Below are positions 12,773-23,723 of a DNA stretch of 64,000 bases, piece after piece (positions within the stretch are counted from its first letter, which is position 1; the number at the start of each line of letters is the position of its first letter). The notes under the pieces were generated by a model. It had not been told where the DNA came from. It ran no database searches and saw only the letters and a program-made list of their open reading frames with translations. Origin of the DNA: Solen grandis (taxonomy: Eukaryota > Mollusca > Bivalvia > Adapedonta > Solenidae); NCBI GenBank assembly GCA_021229015.1, contig CM037777.1:53666857-53730856 (forward strand), given 5' to 3'. The position numbers were made by a program, and so were the translations under genes.

Positions 12773-12911
12773 CAGTGTAGTTCAATACCAGCAACAGGTT
12801 CTTTTTTTTTTTTCAAAACCTCTAAGAATGTGAACATTCGAGTTTAACAAGTTAAGATACTTGACTGCTCTTGAAACAGTTCAGACTGCTTATCTGTATA
12901 CACTCTGTAGT

Positions 12912-13060
12912 CGACTCTTTGGCTCAGTGGATAGAGCATTGGGCTATCACGCCGGTGGACCGGGTTTGATTCCGAGCCGGGCCGTGTTTGTTACATTTGG
13001 TAGCAGCGGTGGGATAATGTCAACTGCCAACACTTTCCATATAGACCTCCCGTATGCCTA
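12912..13060 (+). mobile_element. tRNA-derived SINE, plus-strand copy
   Basis: The head GACTCTTTGGCTCAGTGGAT with A box, B box GGGTTTGATTCCG at about 12962, and body GTGGGATAATGTCAACTGCC match the dimer at 7191-7560. The acceptor stem does not pair. An open frame across it is a shadow. Confidence 0.8.
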
Positions 13061-13439
13061 TGTTACACAAATAAGAAGGTGCACACATGGAAACCAGCAA
13101 TTAAGAGACTCTTGGAAGCGTCAGATCTACATTCAGTTATTGTGAACAGTCACTCACATGAGCAGAAAGGTGTCAAGTTTGTTTCCCACTTGCAGGTTTT
13201 TTGTGTGTGTTTTTTTTAAAGTCTTAATGAAATATGCTTAATGAGAAAATCCCTTGTAAACATTTAAACCAGTCATACATAGGACTTAAATCTTTCACTA
13301 GACATGGGCATGGAAGTTCTCACCTTTTTAAATTCCAAAAGATTTTTTAGACCAGATTATCCCTGCACATGCATTCTGTAAGGAATGCAAATGCTCTCTT
13401 GAGCACTCAGTAACTAAGTACAGAGCTGGTATCAAAGAT

Positions 13440-13534
13440 ACAGTAAAGACAGGCCTCCTGATGTACATGTGTCTGATCCTGGTCTCCTCTGTTTGCTTAG
13501 GCATCAAAACGTCCATATAAGAAATAGGGTTAAA
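13440..13534 (+). mobile_element. Right-end fragment of TTAA-MITE family B
   Basis: GTCTGATCCTGGTCTCCTCT, then GCATCAAAACGTCCATATAA and a terminal GGGTTAA. This matches the right end of the copy at 45217-45468. Confidence 0.5.
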
Positions 13535-13776
13535 TAAATATTAAACCCTGAGTGCCAATATCCAGTGCCATACAGCAGTACCCAGTCCTTCTTGAAATAC
13601 TTAGAGAATTGTGTATTGAAGACTATGAATTATTGTTACCAATCTATTCTTTTACAATAATTCGAAATCCTAATATTCATGGGTATACTAAGTTAACATG
13701 TATTCATAAGTGATATGTATTTCCAATGTTAATGGAGAGTACAAATCAAAAGACACTTTGTTGAAAGTTACTAAAA

Positions 13777-13782
13777 TTTATT
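13777..13782 (-). terminator. Candidate polyadenylation signal of ATP5F1E
   Basis: AATAAA on the minus strand, 135 nt beyond the ATP5F1E stop codon. No transcript evidence is available. Confidence 0.45.
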
Positions 13783-13917
13783 ATTTACTATTTCAATTTT
13801 CATTCCCAGTCAACAAAAGCACATGGTGTTTAGTGTATATAGTACAAGTCCTGAATATGTTATGGTCACAAATGTACACATCCAAAATGTTCTTCATACT
13901 GTCTCCAACTGCAGTCA

Positions 13918-16476
13918 TCAGGAAGCCTTGACAACTGAAACAAGAACAGAAAATCAATTAACTTCAGGTATATGTCATGAGAATACAATGAACACTTATT
14001 ATCTACTAATATATTCTAATTCAAATTAAACAATATTTTGCATTGATGACTGTGGTGAGTGGTGACAGGTCTGTCATCGTATGAAGATGTCCAAATCTAT
14101 ATAATACTGTACTGTTTAATGAAATTTGCTACAGACTTTGACTAATGAAATTAGAAATTCAATGTTAAACCCTAAGATAATTTCATGGAGCTATATGACT
14201 ACATGTACTGTCAAAATATAAATACGAATTGCAAGAGTCACTATAATTTAAACTGCATTTTTTATTTCTATGACTTCTTAAAAGATCATGCACATATCTA
14301 ACCACACTTCACACTCAAAGTGCATGCTTCAAAAAGCTGCTTCAACAATGAATATGTAAAATTGTTCCAGCAAGGCACATGTAGTTTCCATGAAGTTCAA
14401 ACTTCAATGATTGGTGTTTTGTTCTATAACTTTACATCAGATGCTTCAACACAAAGGCTTTTATATAAACACATTCCCTGCTGCCATCAGGTACAGAATA
14501 GCTGTATTTACAGTAAGCTCTTCTGACACATTCAAAAATAAAATATTCACTCTCTACCATATATCTATGATTAGTAAATTGTTTTAGTGATCACACTGAA
14601 ATTCACCATGCTGCCATACACTCATTCTGATGATAAGCTTATAATTGAAGCTGCCAATTTCTTGATTTACATGTGTGTCAGGGTTCTCACTCACAGTAAA
14701 ACAAATTACTCTTATTTTCAAAGCAGCTATTTTATGAATATAAAGTAGAACTAATTGGCAAATCTTTATCCAGGACTCCCATTTTCTGGTGAGAACCTGT
14801 GACAATTATATAGTGCTTAAAACTGAAGCCGCAAATTTCTTGATTTATATGTGAGTCAGGGTTCTCACCCTCCGTCATGAAAAGTGCTAAGAAAAAGCCA
14901 GTCTTATGTTTCATAATCTAAGACTTCTGCTGAACTCTTCACAGTCTGGAAAAAATTATATATTGTTCAATCATCATAATAAAGAGATTTAAACTGTCAA
15001 ATCTGACTACACCAGGAATTTTGTACCAATGTTTGCTTTTCCTTTAGAAACTGACCATTTCTTCTAATTACAACAATGAAGCTGTCAAAAGAGAACTATT
15101 TCTCATGCATCACACTGTAATGCATGTTTTTTTAACTTTATCATATATCCAACAGATCTCATGCACTGCCTACCGACTCAGAAAAAATCCAAAGAGTCCT
15201 TCCCTGTGCACAAAGAAAAAAAATAATCTTGCAAGTCTTTGGTATATTCAGACTGATTAAGACAATAAGTCTTTGCTTACATTTGATGTATAAGAAAACT
15301 ATTTACAGTTTCAAATAACAGGAACATTTTATTTTGTATTTATAAATCAAATTTCCATCATTTTCTGTGTGTGACACACTTAAATCAATTAAAAATCCAT
15401 GTCACTGATGTAAATACTTTACCTATAAAAACCTTTGTAATTTTAAACTGTTTCAGGAATCCCTTGACATTACCTTACATTTTATACTTGCTATATATAT
15501 TCCACACTATTCACAACTGATACATAACAATATAAAAAGGAACAGTATTAAATTTCAATATATTTACAATTTAGGTTATTTTGCTTATGACAAAATGTCT
15601 ACCTTCTGGTTTTCCATTCACCCATTTCTGTGCTTTGATGATAGTTTCATCACCTCGTTTCATCGCTTCTGCTTTAACCTCTGGCTTCAGGGACTCCCTG
15701 ATTACTCTGGCACATATATTGGAATACTTGATGTAGCTGAAAAAGAGGCACAGAAAAACTATATTTTAAAGTGTGCCAATTCTACAGTAGATGTTATCAA
15801 CTGACCGTGGTTCAGAGTACTACAATAAAGTTGAATATCAGGCATGGCACATTTTAGAGAGACTAGTCACTATTTATTTGACAATCGCCAGGAAAGTAAC
15901 TAAAGTGTCAGATACAGGAGATGACATAATATTTGTGTAAAACTAGTGTATGAATGGGCAATCAGACTTACATTTTGTCAATGCTATGACAAGTGTAGAT
16001 TCTGTAAACTAGTTTTCACTCCTGAAAAACCATTTTGGTTATGTGTCAATTATTAAACCCAAATTTGACTTTCACTTGAATTAAAATCCAAGCACTACTT
16101 CTGAATGCGTATGGTTATTTCTCACTGCCGACCTTGCTTGTAGGACGGAAAATGTTCAGCGTGTTTCACTTAGCAGTTGAAACAACTTATGAATAAATTT
16201 TCTATTTTTCGATTGAGACGATATGAAAATCTACTGGGAGCCACAGTCTATCATTGCATTAGCCCTGAAACGAATAAAAACGTCTCTAGACAGTTCAATC
16301 TTACTTATTGTTCATTCCCCACCCACTCCGAAACGCTGCAGTTTCCAAACTTTGTATCATTTGGTTGAGATTTAAAGGATGGTTCAGAGCCTAAAGCATT
16401 CTTATATATTCATCATTAAAGATATTTAAAGATTTTTTACTTACTTTATGCCAGCATTTCTCCAAAAAGACGACAT
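13918..16476 (-). CDS. ATP5F1E: Mitochondrial ATP synthase F1 epsilon subunit (complete, 3 exons)
   Basis: The epsilon subunit is a very small protein of the F1 central stalk, bound to gamma and delta in the mitochondrial matrix. Coding exons on the minus strand are 16445-16476, 15603-15736 and 13918-13934, with GT-AG borders and phases 2 and 1 that join exactly to give 60 residues plus stop. The product starts MSSFWRNAGINYIKYSNICA, which aligns directly with the animal epsilon pattern (WRQAGLSYIRYSQICA in vertebrates), followed by RVIRESLK. The C-terminus is basic and short, ending VVKAS. Animal members are about 50-60 residues, so length fits. There is no cleavable presequence, as usual for this subunit. 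The third exon holds only five whole codons and the stop. The gene is divergent from RBM41, 0.65 kb away. Confidence 0.93.
14635..14945. repeat. Diverged tandem duplication in ATP5F1E intron 2
   Basis: Two roughly 180-bp units share CAATTTCTTGATTTACATGT / CAAATTTCTTGATTTATATG followed by GTCAGGGTTCTCAC (about 14664 and 14845). No coding function is suggested. The rest of the 1.67-kb intron shows no recognised feature. Confidence 0.6.
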
Positions 16477-17128
16477 TTTGCTTTATTTGACTGCCGCAAC
16501 ACCTAGCTACAGCATGAAATGACCGGTGTTGTAGTTAGTGAAGGTCGTATCTAAAAATAGAACGGTGTTCTTGTAATTTATTCATCTTAAAAATACTCCT
16601 AGACTTGGTTCACTGCTTCTTCCAAACAAATATGATATTCATTATTGGAACAACAGTGCAACATATTTTAGATTAAACAGCTTCTAATGAAATGAAACTG
16701 AAATAAGTCACAGGTTGAAATATTACTTTCTTTTCCTATGTATACGGCACATTTTTACATAGAATTCTAGTTAGTGCATTAATGTTTAAATAAATTGAAG
16801 TAGAAAGTCTGCATTTTTCTCTTTAGCTTTAAATTAATTAAAATTAAGTTTTTGAATAAAGTAGAAACACATTCCACCATTCCTATTTTATGAAATATTC
16901 AAGTATATGAATTATAAGCGAACATTACTTTTCACCCTTGGAGGACTATTCACTAATGATACTTGTTCTGAAATGAAATATTTGGCATATTTTATTGTAA
17001 TATAGTCAAAGTTGATCCAAGCGCAGCTCTTTTTCACACATTCTTGTAAGTGTTAAGATAGAAATGCATGCTTATTCTACTGTTTATATTCTACCTTTTT
17101 AATGCGTTATTCTCTTGTTGCGTTGCAG
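16477..17128. promoter_or_regulatory. Divergent intergenic region between ATP5F1E and RBM41
   Basis: 652 bp separate the ATP5F1E start codon (minus) from the first RBM41 exon seen (plus). A shared head-to-head promoter is inferred from the layout. No TATA box or other element could be assigned with confidence. A non-coding first exon of RBM41 is likely to lie here. Confidence 0.4.
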
Positions 17129-17168
17129 TGGGAACCCCCGTAGATACCGCAGCCATGATGTGGTGCGT

Positions 17169-20100
17169 ATGGAGACAGGCAGGCGGACAGCATCCCAGAG
17201 TATTGATGGTCCACAGGAAGACATCCAAACGGAGGGACAGCGTCATCTGCAAATGCTGGCCAAGAAGCAGCTTGACACAAATGTCACTTTCCACCAGTAG
17301 GTCACAAATTAACCCTTTACCTCATGCATATTTATGTACAAATTTATGGCTTGATGAATATTAATTTTCTTAACTTAAAATGGTAAATGAAATAATGCAA
17401 TTTTTCTTTGCTATGCAGACTATGTAATATCTGAGCTACAATTTATTAATTATATGAGCAAACAGAGGAGGCTCCTTCCGAGAGCTGTCTGATCAAGGTT
17501 TACTCTGTTTGCCAGTGAGCTAAAACAAATCAATAGGTGGAGTGGTGCCTCAGTGGTAACATGCTGGACTGCTTATCCAGGTGTCTGGAATTCAAATCCT
17601 GGTAGAACCTTGGAAATTTTCTGGGACACTTTTCAGTTTTCCCCGCCTTACTAGAAGCCTAGGGCTGGTTCATCCAGACTGTGGTTAAGGGGCTTCACGT
17701 ATATCAGTGCTATACACTGGGCTAGTTAAAGAACCAGGGGGTCTATTTGAAACGAGCAAGGGTAGCACACCTGGATCCCTTGTATCCACATCTGTCTCTT
17801 TGTGTAGGTGCATCTGTCTAGAGGTGCTAAGGGAAGGGAACATTGACAGAAAAAGTCCAAGAGAACCAATGTCAGAGGTGCTGGGCCTTAAAGGCGTTCT
17901 CTGTCAAAAACCACAGCACCATGCACAATACGCCTGAGCGCAAACTCAAACAACTTAAAAGACAAGTCTGTATGAAATAAAGGACTGGTATCCTCTGGGT
18001 ATTCTGGTTTCTTCAAACATCAAGGACCCCACAAATTCCACCATCAGAGAAAATTTTCATTCTGACAAAATTTAAGTTTTAACTAAGTTGTTGATAAATT
18101 GTATTTGTCTTATCAATCTTAAGGAAGGCTATCAATCTTAAGGAAGGCAAATTCATTTTAAGGTTTTAGGACTCCAGATCTAGATGTACCTATCAATGTT
18201 TTGACCCTAGGGTGTGTCAGGCTGACCCAGGGGAATTTGACACTTTTAGTTCCCATCAGTGAAACCAGTTGGTTATTATAGGTGTGTGCCCATCCTTCTG
18301 TCATTCTGTCACGCTTTCGTGTCCGCTCCATAACTTGGGACATTTATCTATAGATTTCTATAAAACTTCACAGAAGTATTCCACATAACCCAAATTTATG
18401 TTATGCACATCAACCATATCCACCCTTGAAAGGTCAAGGTCACAGGAGTTGTTAGAAATTGTCTTTGGTGTTCATACGCTACATCTCCGTGTCCGTTCTA
18501 GACTTTCATGTTAATGAATGGATGGATTTTCATAAACATATACAAAAGTGCAGTTCGGAGATTATAACCCATTTCCATTATTTTCTTGTTTCAAACTGGC
18601 ACAAACTCTTCATGGTGGGTTTTTACCAGGGGGGACTCCTGATAGTTAAGCTTGCTATACTGACAAATCCTTGTTCATTTGTGTCTAAATTCTCATATTA
18701 GGGCATTGGCAATTTGACAAAATTCCCAAAATACATTATGATTGTCAAAGTCTATTTACCAGAAATCGGTATCATTTTGTCCATCAAATTCCATCTTGTT
18801 GGGAAATGTCTTCTATCAAAAGCCCTGTGTATGGCCACTGCCCGCTCCCTGGGGCAAGACATTGATAAGTGCAAGATATAGCATTATATTGGACCATATT
18901 CTGATAATATTACAAGAATGAAAAATCAAGGATTTTAGTTCATGATTTTTGAACCTACCATAAGTTAAAATGGATCATGTAATTATCAGCATTGTACTGC
19001 ATTGGTGTTTCCTCTTCTCTACAGATTTGTACAAAACATTTTTTTCTGCCTTGTGTACAGACAGCTTAGTGAGAGGAGGAAGTTCTCGAGAGGAGCTGAC
19101 CACCGTCCTGCCACGGCCGACCTGTCAGGGGTTGTAACTCTGCAGGAATATCAGACCATGGAGAGCACAGACTCTTACATCGAGGAGATGAAGAGCTATG
19201 GTATCACCGAGGAGGAAATACTTTTCAAGTTGGAGGCTGAGGAGCAGGGCTCAGTTAGTTGTGTAGCCTCTCCCATATTAATGTATCAAATTTTAAAATG
19301 TTCTCAAGAAAAATGTGTATCTGTGTAATATTCTATGTCACATACTCTTAATTTTATGTTGATTAGGAAACAAGTTGCTAAATCTTACATGTATACTAAT
19401 CCTCAACAGTTCCTGGGATGGACCAGTACTTTGCTCCCCCAGGAAAGTGAGGTTCAGTACCACAACCTTTGGATCTGTAGTCAAGTTTGCTTCCACTGCA
19501 TTATGGTGCCATTTGGTCACATAATAATCATGATGTCAAATAAACTTAAATATTCACAGCTTAAAAATGGATAGGTGCATTGCTGATCAACCTAGGGAGG
19601 TGAAATGTCTGTCTTTATTTTATGCTATCTGTGTACTATCAGTGAGATAAAATCCATATCCCACAGTGTGATGATATAGATCTGCCGGGACTTCGTTTTA
19701 CATATAAAGGAAATGTAGCAGCAGACAGCATAAAATAAAAAGAAAATCTGTTTGTTTTGAGTGGATATGGGTTATATCTCATCGAGAAGTGATACAATTT
19801 CATATTTTCATGAGCATGTAGTGCGAGTGAAAATGTGAAAATTGTATTACCTCGAGAAACAAACAAATATCCTCTATTTATTGTATCATTGTAAGAATAT
19901 GATCTTCAATTTCTTCATGTGTTTAAATATAAGGAATACCGGTATTTCAACAATGAGGTAACTTATGAAATGCAGACAAGCTATTCTGTTCAGTTGGTAA
20001 AAATAGAGAATATTAATCATTAATAGTCAGTATGGTAATATGTATTGCCTTATCTGTTAAGCATTCACTAGCTTTACACTTTCCCTTGTTTCAATTATGA

Positions 20101-22347
20101 CAGGGACCAAAAAGAAGTAAGCTTTCGAACCCTGACCACCAGACACGTCGTCTACAGGAGATAGACAGAAAAATTCAGATGAAAAAATTGGCAATGGAAA
20201 AACCAGATACTTTCTCAAACACAAAGCAGATAACAAGGTCAGTAGAAAGTTGAAACTCATAGCTGTCTATTGTGGGCATCTTGAAGTTTAGAAGTTCTCA
20301 TAAGACTTCTTTCATTATGTTTAGTTCAAATCTTAATTAAAAATGTTTCACTACAATATAGCTTAAAGTATGCATACACATGTATATCAATTTCCCTTTC
20401 CTTTTTTTCTCAGACATGAAATGGAGTTGGAGAAAGCTTTATCAAAGACAAGTAACCAGAGAGACTTTCTGCATGGTGTCCTTATTAAAGAGAGGACGTT
20501 TAACAAGGAGTCAGGGGATGGGGATCCAATGAACTCCCTCCCTGAAATACTGACCAGAGTCACCTCTGATAAGCACAATGTAATACACAAACTCAGAAAG
20601 AGCAAGACCAAGTCACATGACTACAAGTCTGAGTGTACACTAGAGTGTTGTGTACCCAGTGTGTCAAGTGAGTGTTCTAAGTGCTCCAGTACACTGTGTG
20701 ATCAGCATATGACAGTGGCCACTTGCATGGAGAAGCCAGAAGATTATGTTTCACCTATAGAAAGTCAGAAAGATAAAACGAAGATAATAAAAAGCAAAAA
20801 GATGCACCTCTTAAGTCTACAGATTTTACTGTTAAAATGTTAATAAATCGCTATTATTAGATTCAACTGTATTAGACAATTCAGGAAAAAATAGCAATGT
20901 TAGTAATTGCACTGTTGTTGATGCATCAGTAAGAGAAATAGAACATGTAGAGGGAATTCCAGAACATGTTATAAATAGATTCAAACTATCTGATGAGGAA
21001 GTGATGAAGATCCCAAGATTTGAAAATTATTCACCTGGGCTACCTACTAATGTAAGTGTAGATTTTAGTCATTTTGATTTTAACTAATTATATATTATGA
21101 TTATCATTTTTCGTTATTTAGTACATGTAATAACCAGTGGGCAGATTTAAAGGATTTTTCATGTTATTTTTCTATTAAAAAAAAAAAGAAAAAGGGAAAT
21201 TGAATCATAATCCATTACTTCATAGTTACCAGTGTTGCTGTAAACAGTTTATATTCTATCTATCACAGCAGCATGGCATAGTAATCTTTACCTACCAATA
21301 AAAAAAACTGAGAAGTGGCCATATTGATATTAATATGACTACAAAACAGAAGGTTTGGATTCCTTGCTGAGAAAGTTCCAAGATCTTTCCAGGTCCAAAG
21401 TACTGGTCCAACCCTGAAACCAAATACTAGAGGAACTTGATAAGTTGTTAAAAAAAATTTTAAATTGACATTAAAGAATAAGTTACAGTACTGTGAAATT
21501 ATTTCAGGTTCTGTATGTGAAGAATTTATCCCCAAAGTTGACAGAGGCAGACTTGGCATCTCTGTTTATTGGCTTCCAGAGGGATGCCTACACACCCATT
21601 GTGTTCAAACTTTTGACTGGCAGGATGAAGGGCCAGGCATTTGTCACAATGCCAGGTAAAAACCATAATATATACATAAAATCTCATGTTCATCATCTTA
21701 ACTTTTATTAAATTGTGACTAAATGAGCCTTTTGAGAAGCTTAATACTAGTTTTATGAATTAGTTATGAGATTTTTTTTTTGTCAAATTAGGATAGATAG
21801 ATTTTTATCACATGAATAAACACAAAAAGATTTTTTTTATACATGTATTAATATCCTTTTAGTTCTAAAATCTGTGTAACTTTTGGTTCTATGTCAAGAT
21901 CTAGTCTTGCTAATAGTGAGGAATATAATATACCAATATAATAATCAACATTTTATTAGTTAAGATAAAATTATTAAACATATAATTGCATATAGCTTAT
22001 CATTTTTGAAAGAAAATGAGTTAAAGTTGAACTTTGCATATAAATACTGAAGTAATGATTTGACTTGATACTGTATTACGTTCTTTTCTTTATCATTGAT
22101 CTGTGTAGTACTTTTAAATACATGTATATAGTGTCCTATCAGAGAAGACTTATTATGTAATGATAGAGACACAGGATATGCGATAACCTGTGTATACATG
22201 CTGCTGTTTTTCACATTTGTACCAGGTAACTGTTACTGTGTTTCAGATACACAGACTGCCACCGCAGCCCTGAATCTTGTACATGGGTACGAATTCAAAG
22301 GGAAACCCGTCATTGTGCAGTACGGAAAGAAAAATTCACTGTCATAG
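17169..22347 (+). CDS. RBM41: RNA-binding motif protein 41 (RRM protein of the minor spliceosome)
   Basis: RBM41 is a nuclear paralogue of U11/U12-65K whose C-terminal RRM binds U12-type snRNA. Coding exons: 17129-17296 (start ATG 17169 proposed), 19061-19253, 20104-20237, 20414-21051, 21508-21655 and 22247-22347. Family landmarks in order are QTEGQRHLQMLAKKQLDTNV, LSGVVTLQEYQTMES, YGITEEEILFKLEAEE, RRLQEIDRKIQMKKLA, KQITRHEMELEKALSK, GDPMNSLPEILTR, RFKLSDEEVMKIPRFENYSP, then the RRM with RNP2 LYVKNL and RNP1 KGQAFVTM, ending YGKKNSLS. Exon 4 needs two single-base insertions, in A runs near 20800 and 20835, to stay open. With them all phases fit and the product is 447 residues, close to the roughly 410 of vertebrates. 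The start is uncertain because the frame is open upstream to the acceptor at 17129. Confidence 0.9.
17309..17530 (+). mobile_element. TTAA-MITE family B next to a splice donor
   Basis: Starts TTAACCCTTTACCTCATGCA, only 12 nt after the end of RBM41 exon 17129-17296. The interior matches the copies at 36933 and 45217 (ATTTATGGCTTGATGAATAT, TTTGCTATGCAGACTATGTA, AGAGGAGGC, GCTGTCTGATC). The right terminal repeat is lost. Confidence 0.75.
17536..17980 (+). mobile_element. tRNA-derived SINE, second family
   Basis: The head has an A-box-like TGCCTCAGTGGTAACATG and a B box GGAATTCAAATCC at about 17587. A body follows with CTAGAAGCCTAGGGCTGGTT and CCACAGCACCATGCACAATA. The right border is estimated. 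The head is unlike that of the 7191 family, so this is a separate SINE. Confidence 0.6.
18285..18570 (+). repeat. Degenerate repeat units in RBM41 intron 1
   Basis: Two units share CGTGTCCGCTCCATAACTTG / CGTGTCCGTTCTAGACTTTC and ATGGATTTTCATAAA-like text, with AAAGGTCAAGGTCACAGGAG between them. They resemble non-coding dispersed repeats of bivalves. Confidence 0.5.
19636..19875. repeat. Probable non-autonomous element in RBM41 intron 2
   Basis: GATAAAATCCATATCCCAC near 19650 is roughly mirrored by GTGGATATGGGTTATATCTC at about 19761. Borders are not clear and there is no coding content. The remainder of this intron (19254-20103) shows nothing else. Confidence 0.4.
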
Positions 22348-22389
22348 ATGTTATTGTTTTCTTGATTTTGTTTCTTTGATTGATGAAAT

Positions 22390-22395
22390 AATAAA
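22390..22395 (+). terminator. Candidate polyadenylation signal of RBM41
   Basis: AATAAA 43 nt after the RBM41 stop codon. Confidence 0.55.
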
Positions 22396-23410
22396 AATTG
22401 TATGTATCAATGTTTCCGTCTTTTATGCACTAAAAACCAAAAGCATGAAAGATCAAAGTCAAAGTTACAACTTTATTGTGTCGCTTGCATTTATTTTTCA
22501 TAATTACCGTATAAAAAAATACAAAGCATAATATTTCTGGTATTTCTTGGTAAGTAACAGTGTTGATAAGATTTCTCAATGAATTGCACGCATCCACTTC
22601 CAATTTTTTTATGAGCAATTATTACATAATGAATGGCTCAATAACAACTCATGTCACTCAGTCAAATCTTTGAATATTCAAACATTCGCTGACTAATGTT
22701 ATAAACATCATCACTTCCTTCAAGGCATGTACATCAGTCACCATTTCAAACATCTTTTGTACGAACTTCATACAAGAGTATGAAATATTATTTAAAAATA
22801 GTAACAAAAGTTATGGTAATCTTCCAAGAAGTACATTTACATATGCTGCTATTCTCCAAGTATTTAATCACACCAATAACGGTGGACCCTGCCTAAGTTA
22901 GCACCAATCTGCTTAATCACTCATTCAAAAACCAACCATTACATTAGTGATATCCACTGCCTGGTATTTGATGTGTAGGCAGACTGACCAAATATTCCAG
23001 TCAATACAGCTGGTTATACAACCTCTGATGGTCTTGTATGCGACTTTGTACCATCTAAATGAGCCTTAACTTAAACAGAGTTCTGCCAGTTGCATTAAGT
23101 TGTATAAACTGTGGTTACAATTATAACTCATACGAATAGTAGCAGGACAATGTAGGTCCATTAATATGCTTTACTTTGGTCTCCAAGTCCAGGTACTGTC
23201 TTCTATTGGACGACCTTCATACAATGTATGATATGACGTCAACAAGTTGCAATGGTAAGAATCCATTGTTGGATCAAAACATATTGGTGTATGTGTTATA
23301 ATGGATGTGTCCAATAGGATGCTGTATATTGGAGTATGTGTTTTAATGGATGTGTCCCACAGGATGCTGTCCAACAGGTCGGCAAGGTATCTGGGAAGAC
23401 ACAATATAGG
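22396..23410. other. Interval between the convergent genes
   Basis: No exon of RBM41 or CWF19L2 was found here. A short direct repeat (ATGTGTTATAATGGATGTGT and ATGTGTTTTAATGGATGTGT, about 23290 and 23335) is the only structure noted. Confidence 0.5.
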
Positions 23411-23520
23411 AAGACATCAAGCTTCTGGCCTGGGGGGGATTTAAAAGACTGGCTGAGATGGAAGATATCCATGGGAAAGTGTACAACCCAGAATACTGGA
23501 AGGACAAGTTAAATGGATGA
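23411..23520 (+). CDS. Candidate terminal coding exon, unknown gene
   Basis: After an acceptor-like TATAG at about 23405-23409 the plus strand is open from 23410 for 36 codons to a TGA at 23518-23520. The translation includes LLAWGGFKRLAEMEDIHGK and VYNPEYWKDKLNG, whose amino-acid make-up looks coding. It lies between the stop codons of RBM41 and CWF19L2. I do not recognise the family, and no upstream partner exon was found. It could be an exon of a gene with distant exons, an alternative 3' exon of RBM41, or a remnant of a retrocopy. Confidence 0.35.
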
Positions 23521-23723
23521 AGATGATGTGTAGTAATGAATCCACACTATATTTACATTTCTCATCAAGAATTCTCCCATGACCAGCCTATGCTGAACAG
23601 TACCTTCATGCTTTGGCCTCGGGTTACTGCACTACCATCCATTTCAAAATAAATGGTCCTTTTCATATTTCGCACATAATGCATCCTCCATACTGGAGCA
23701 AAGAAAGCTCTTACACAATGATT

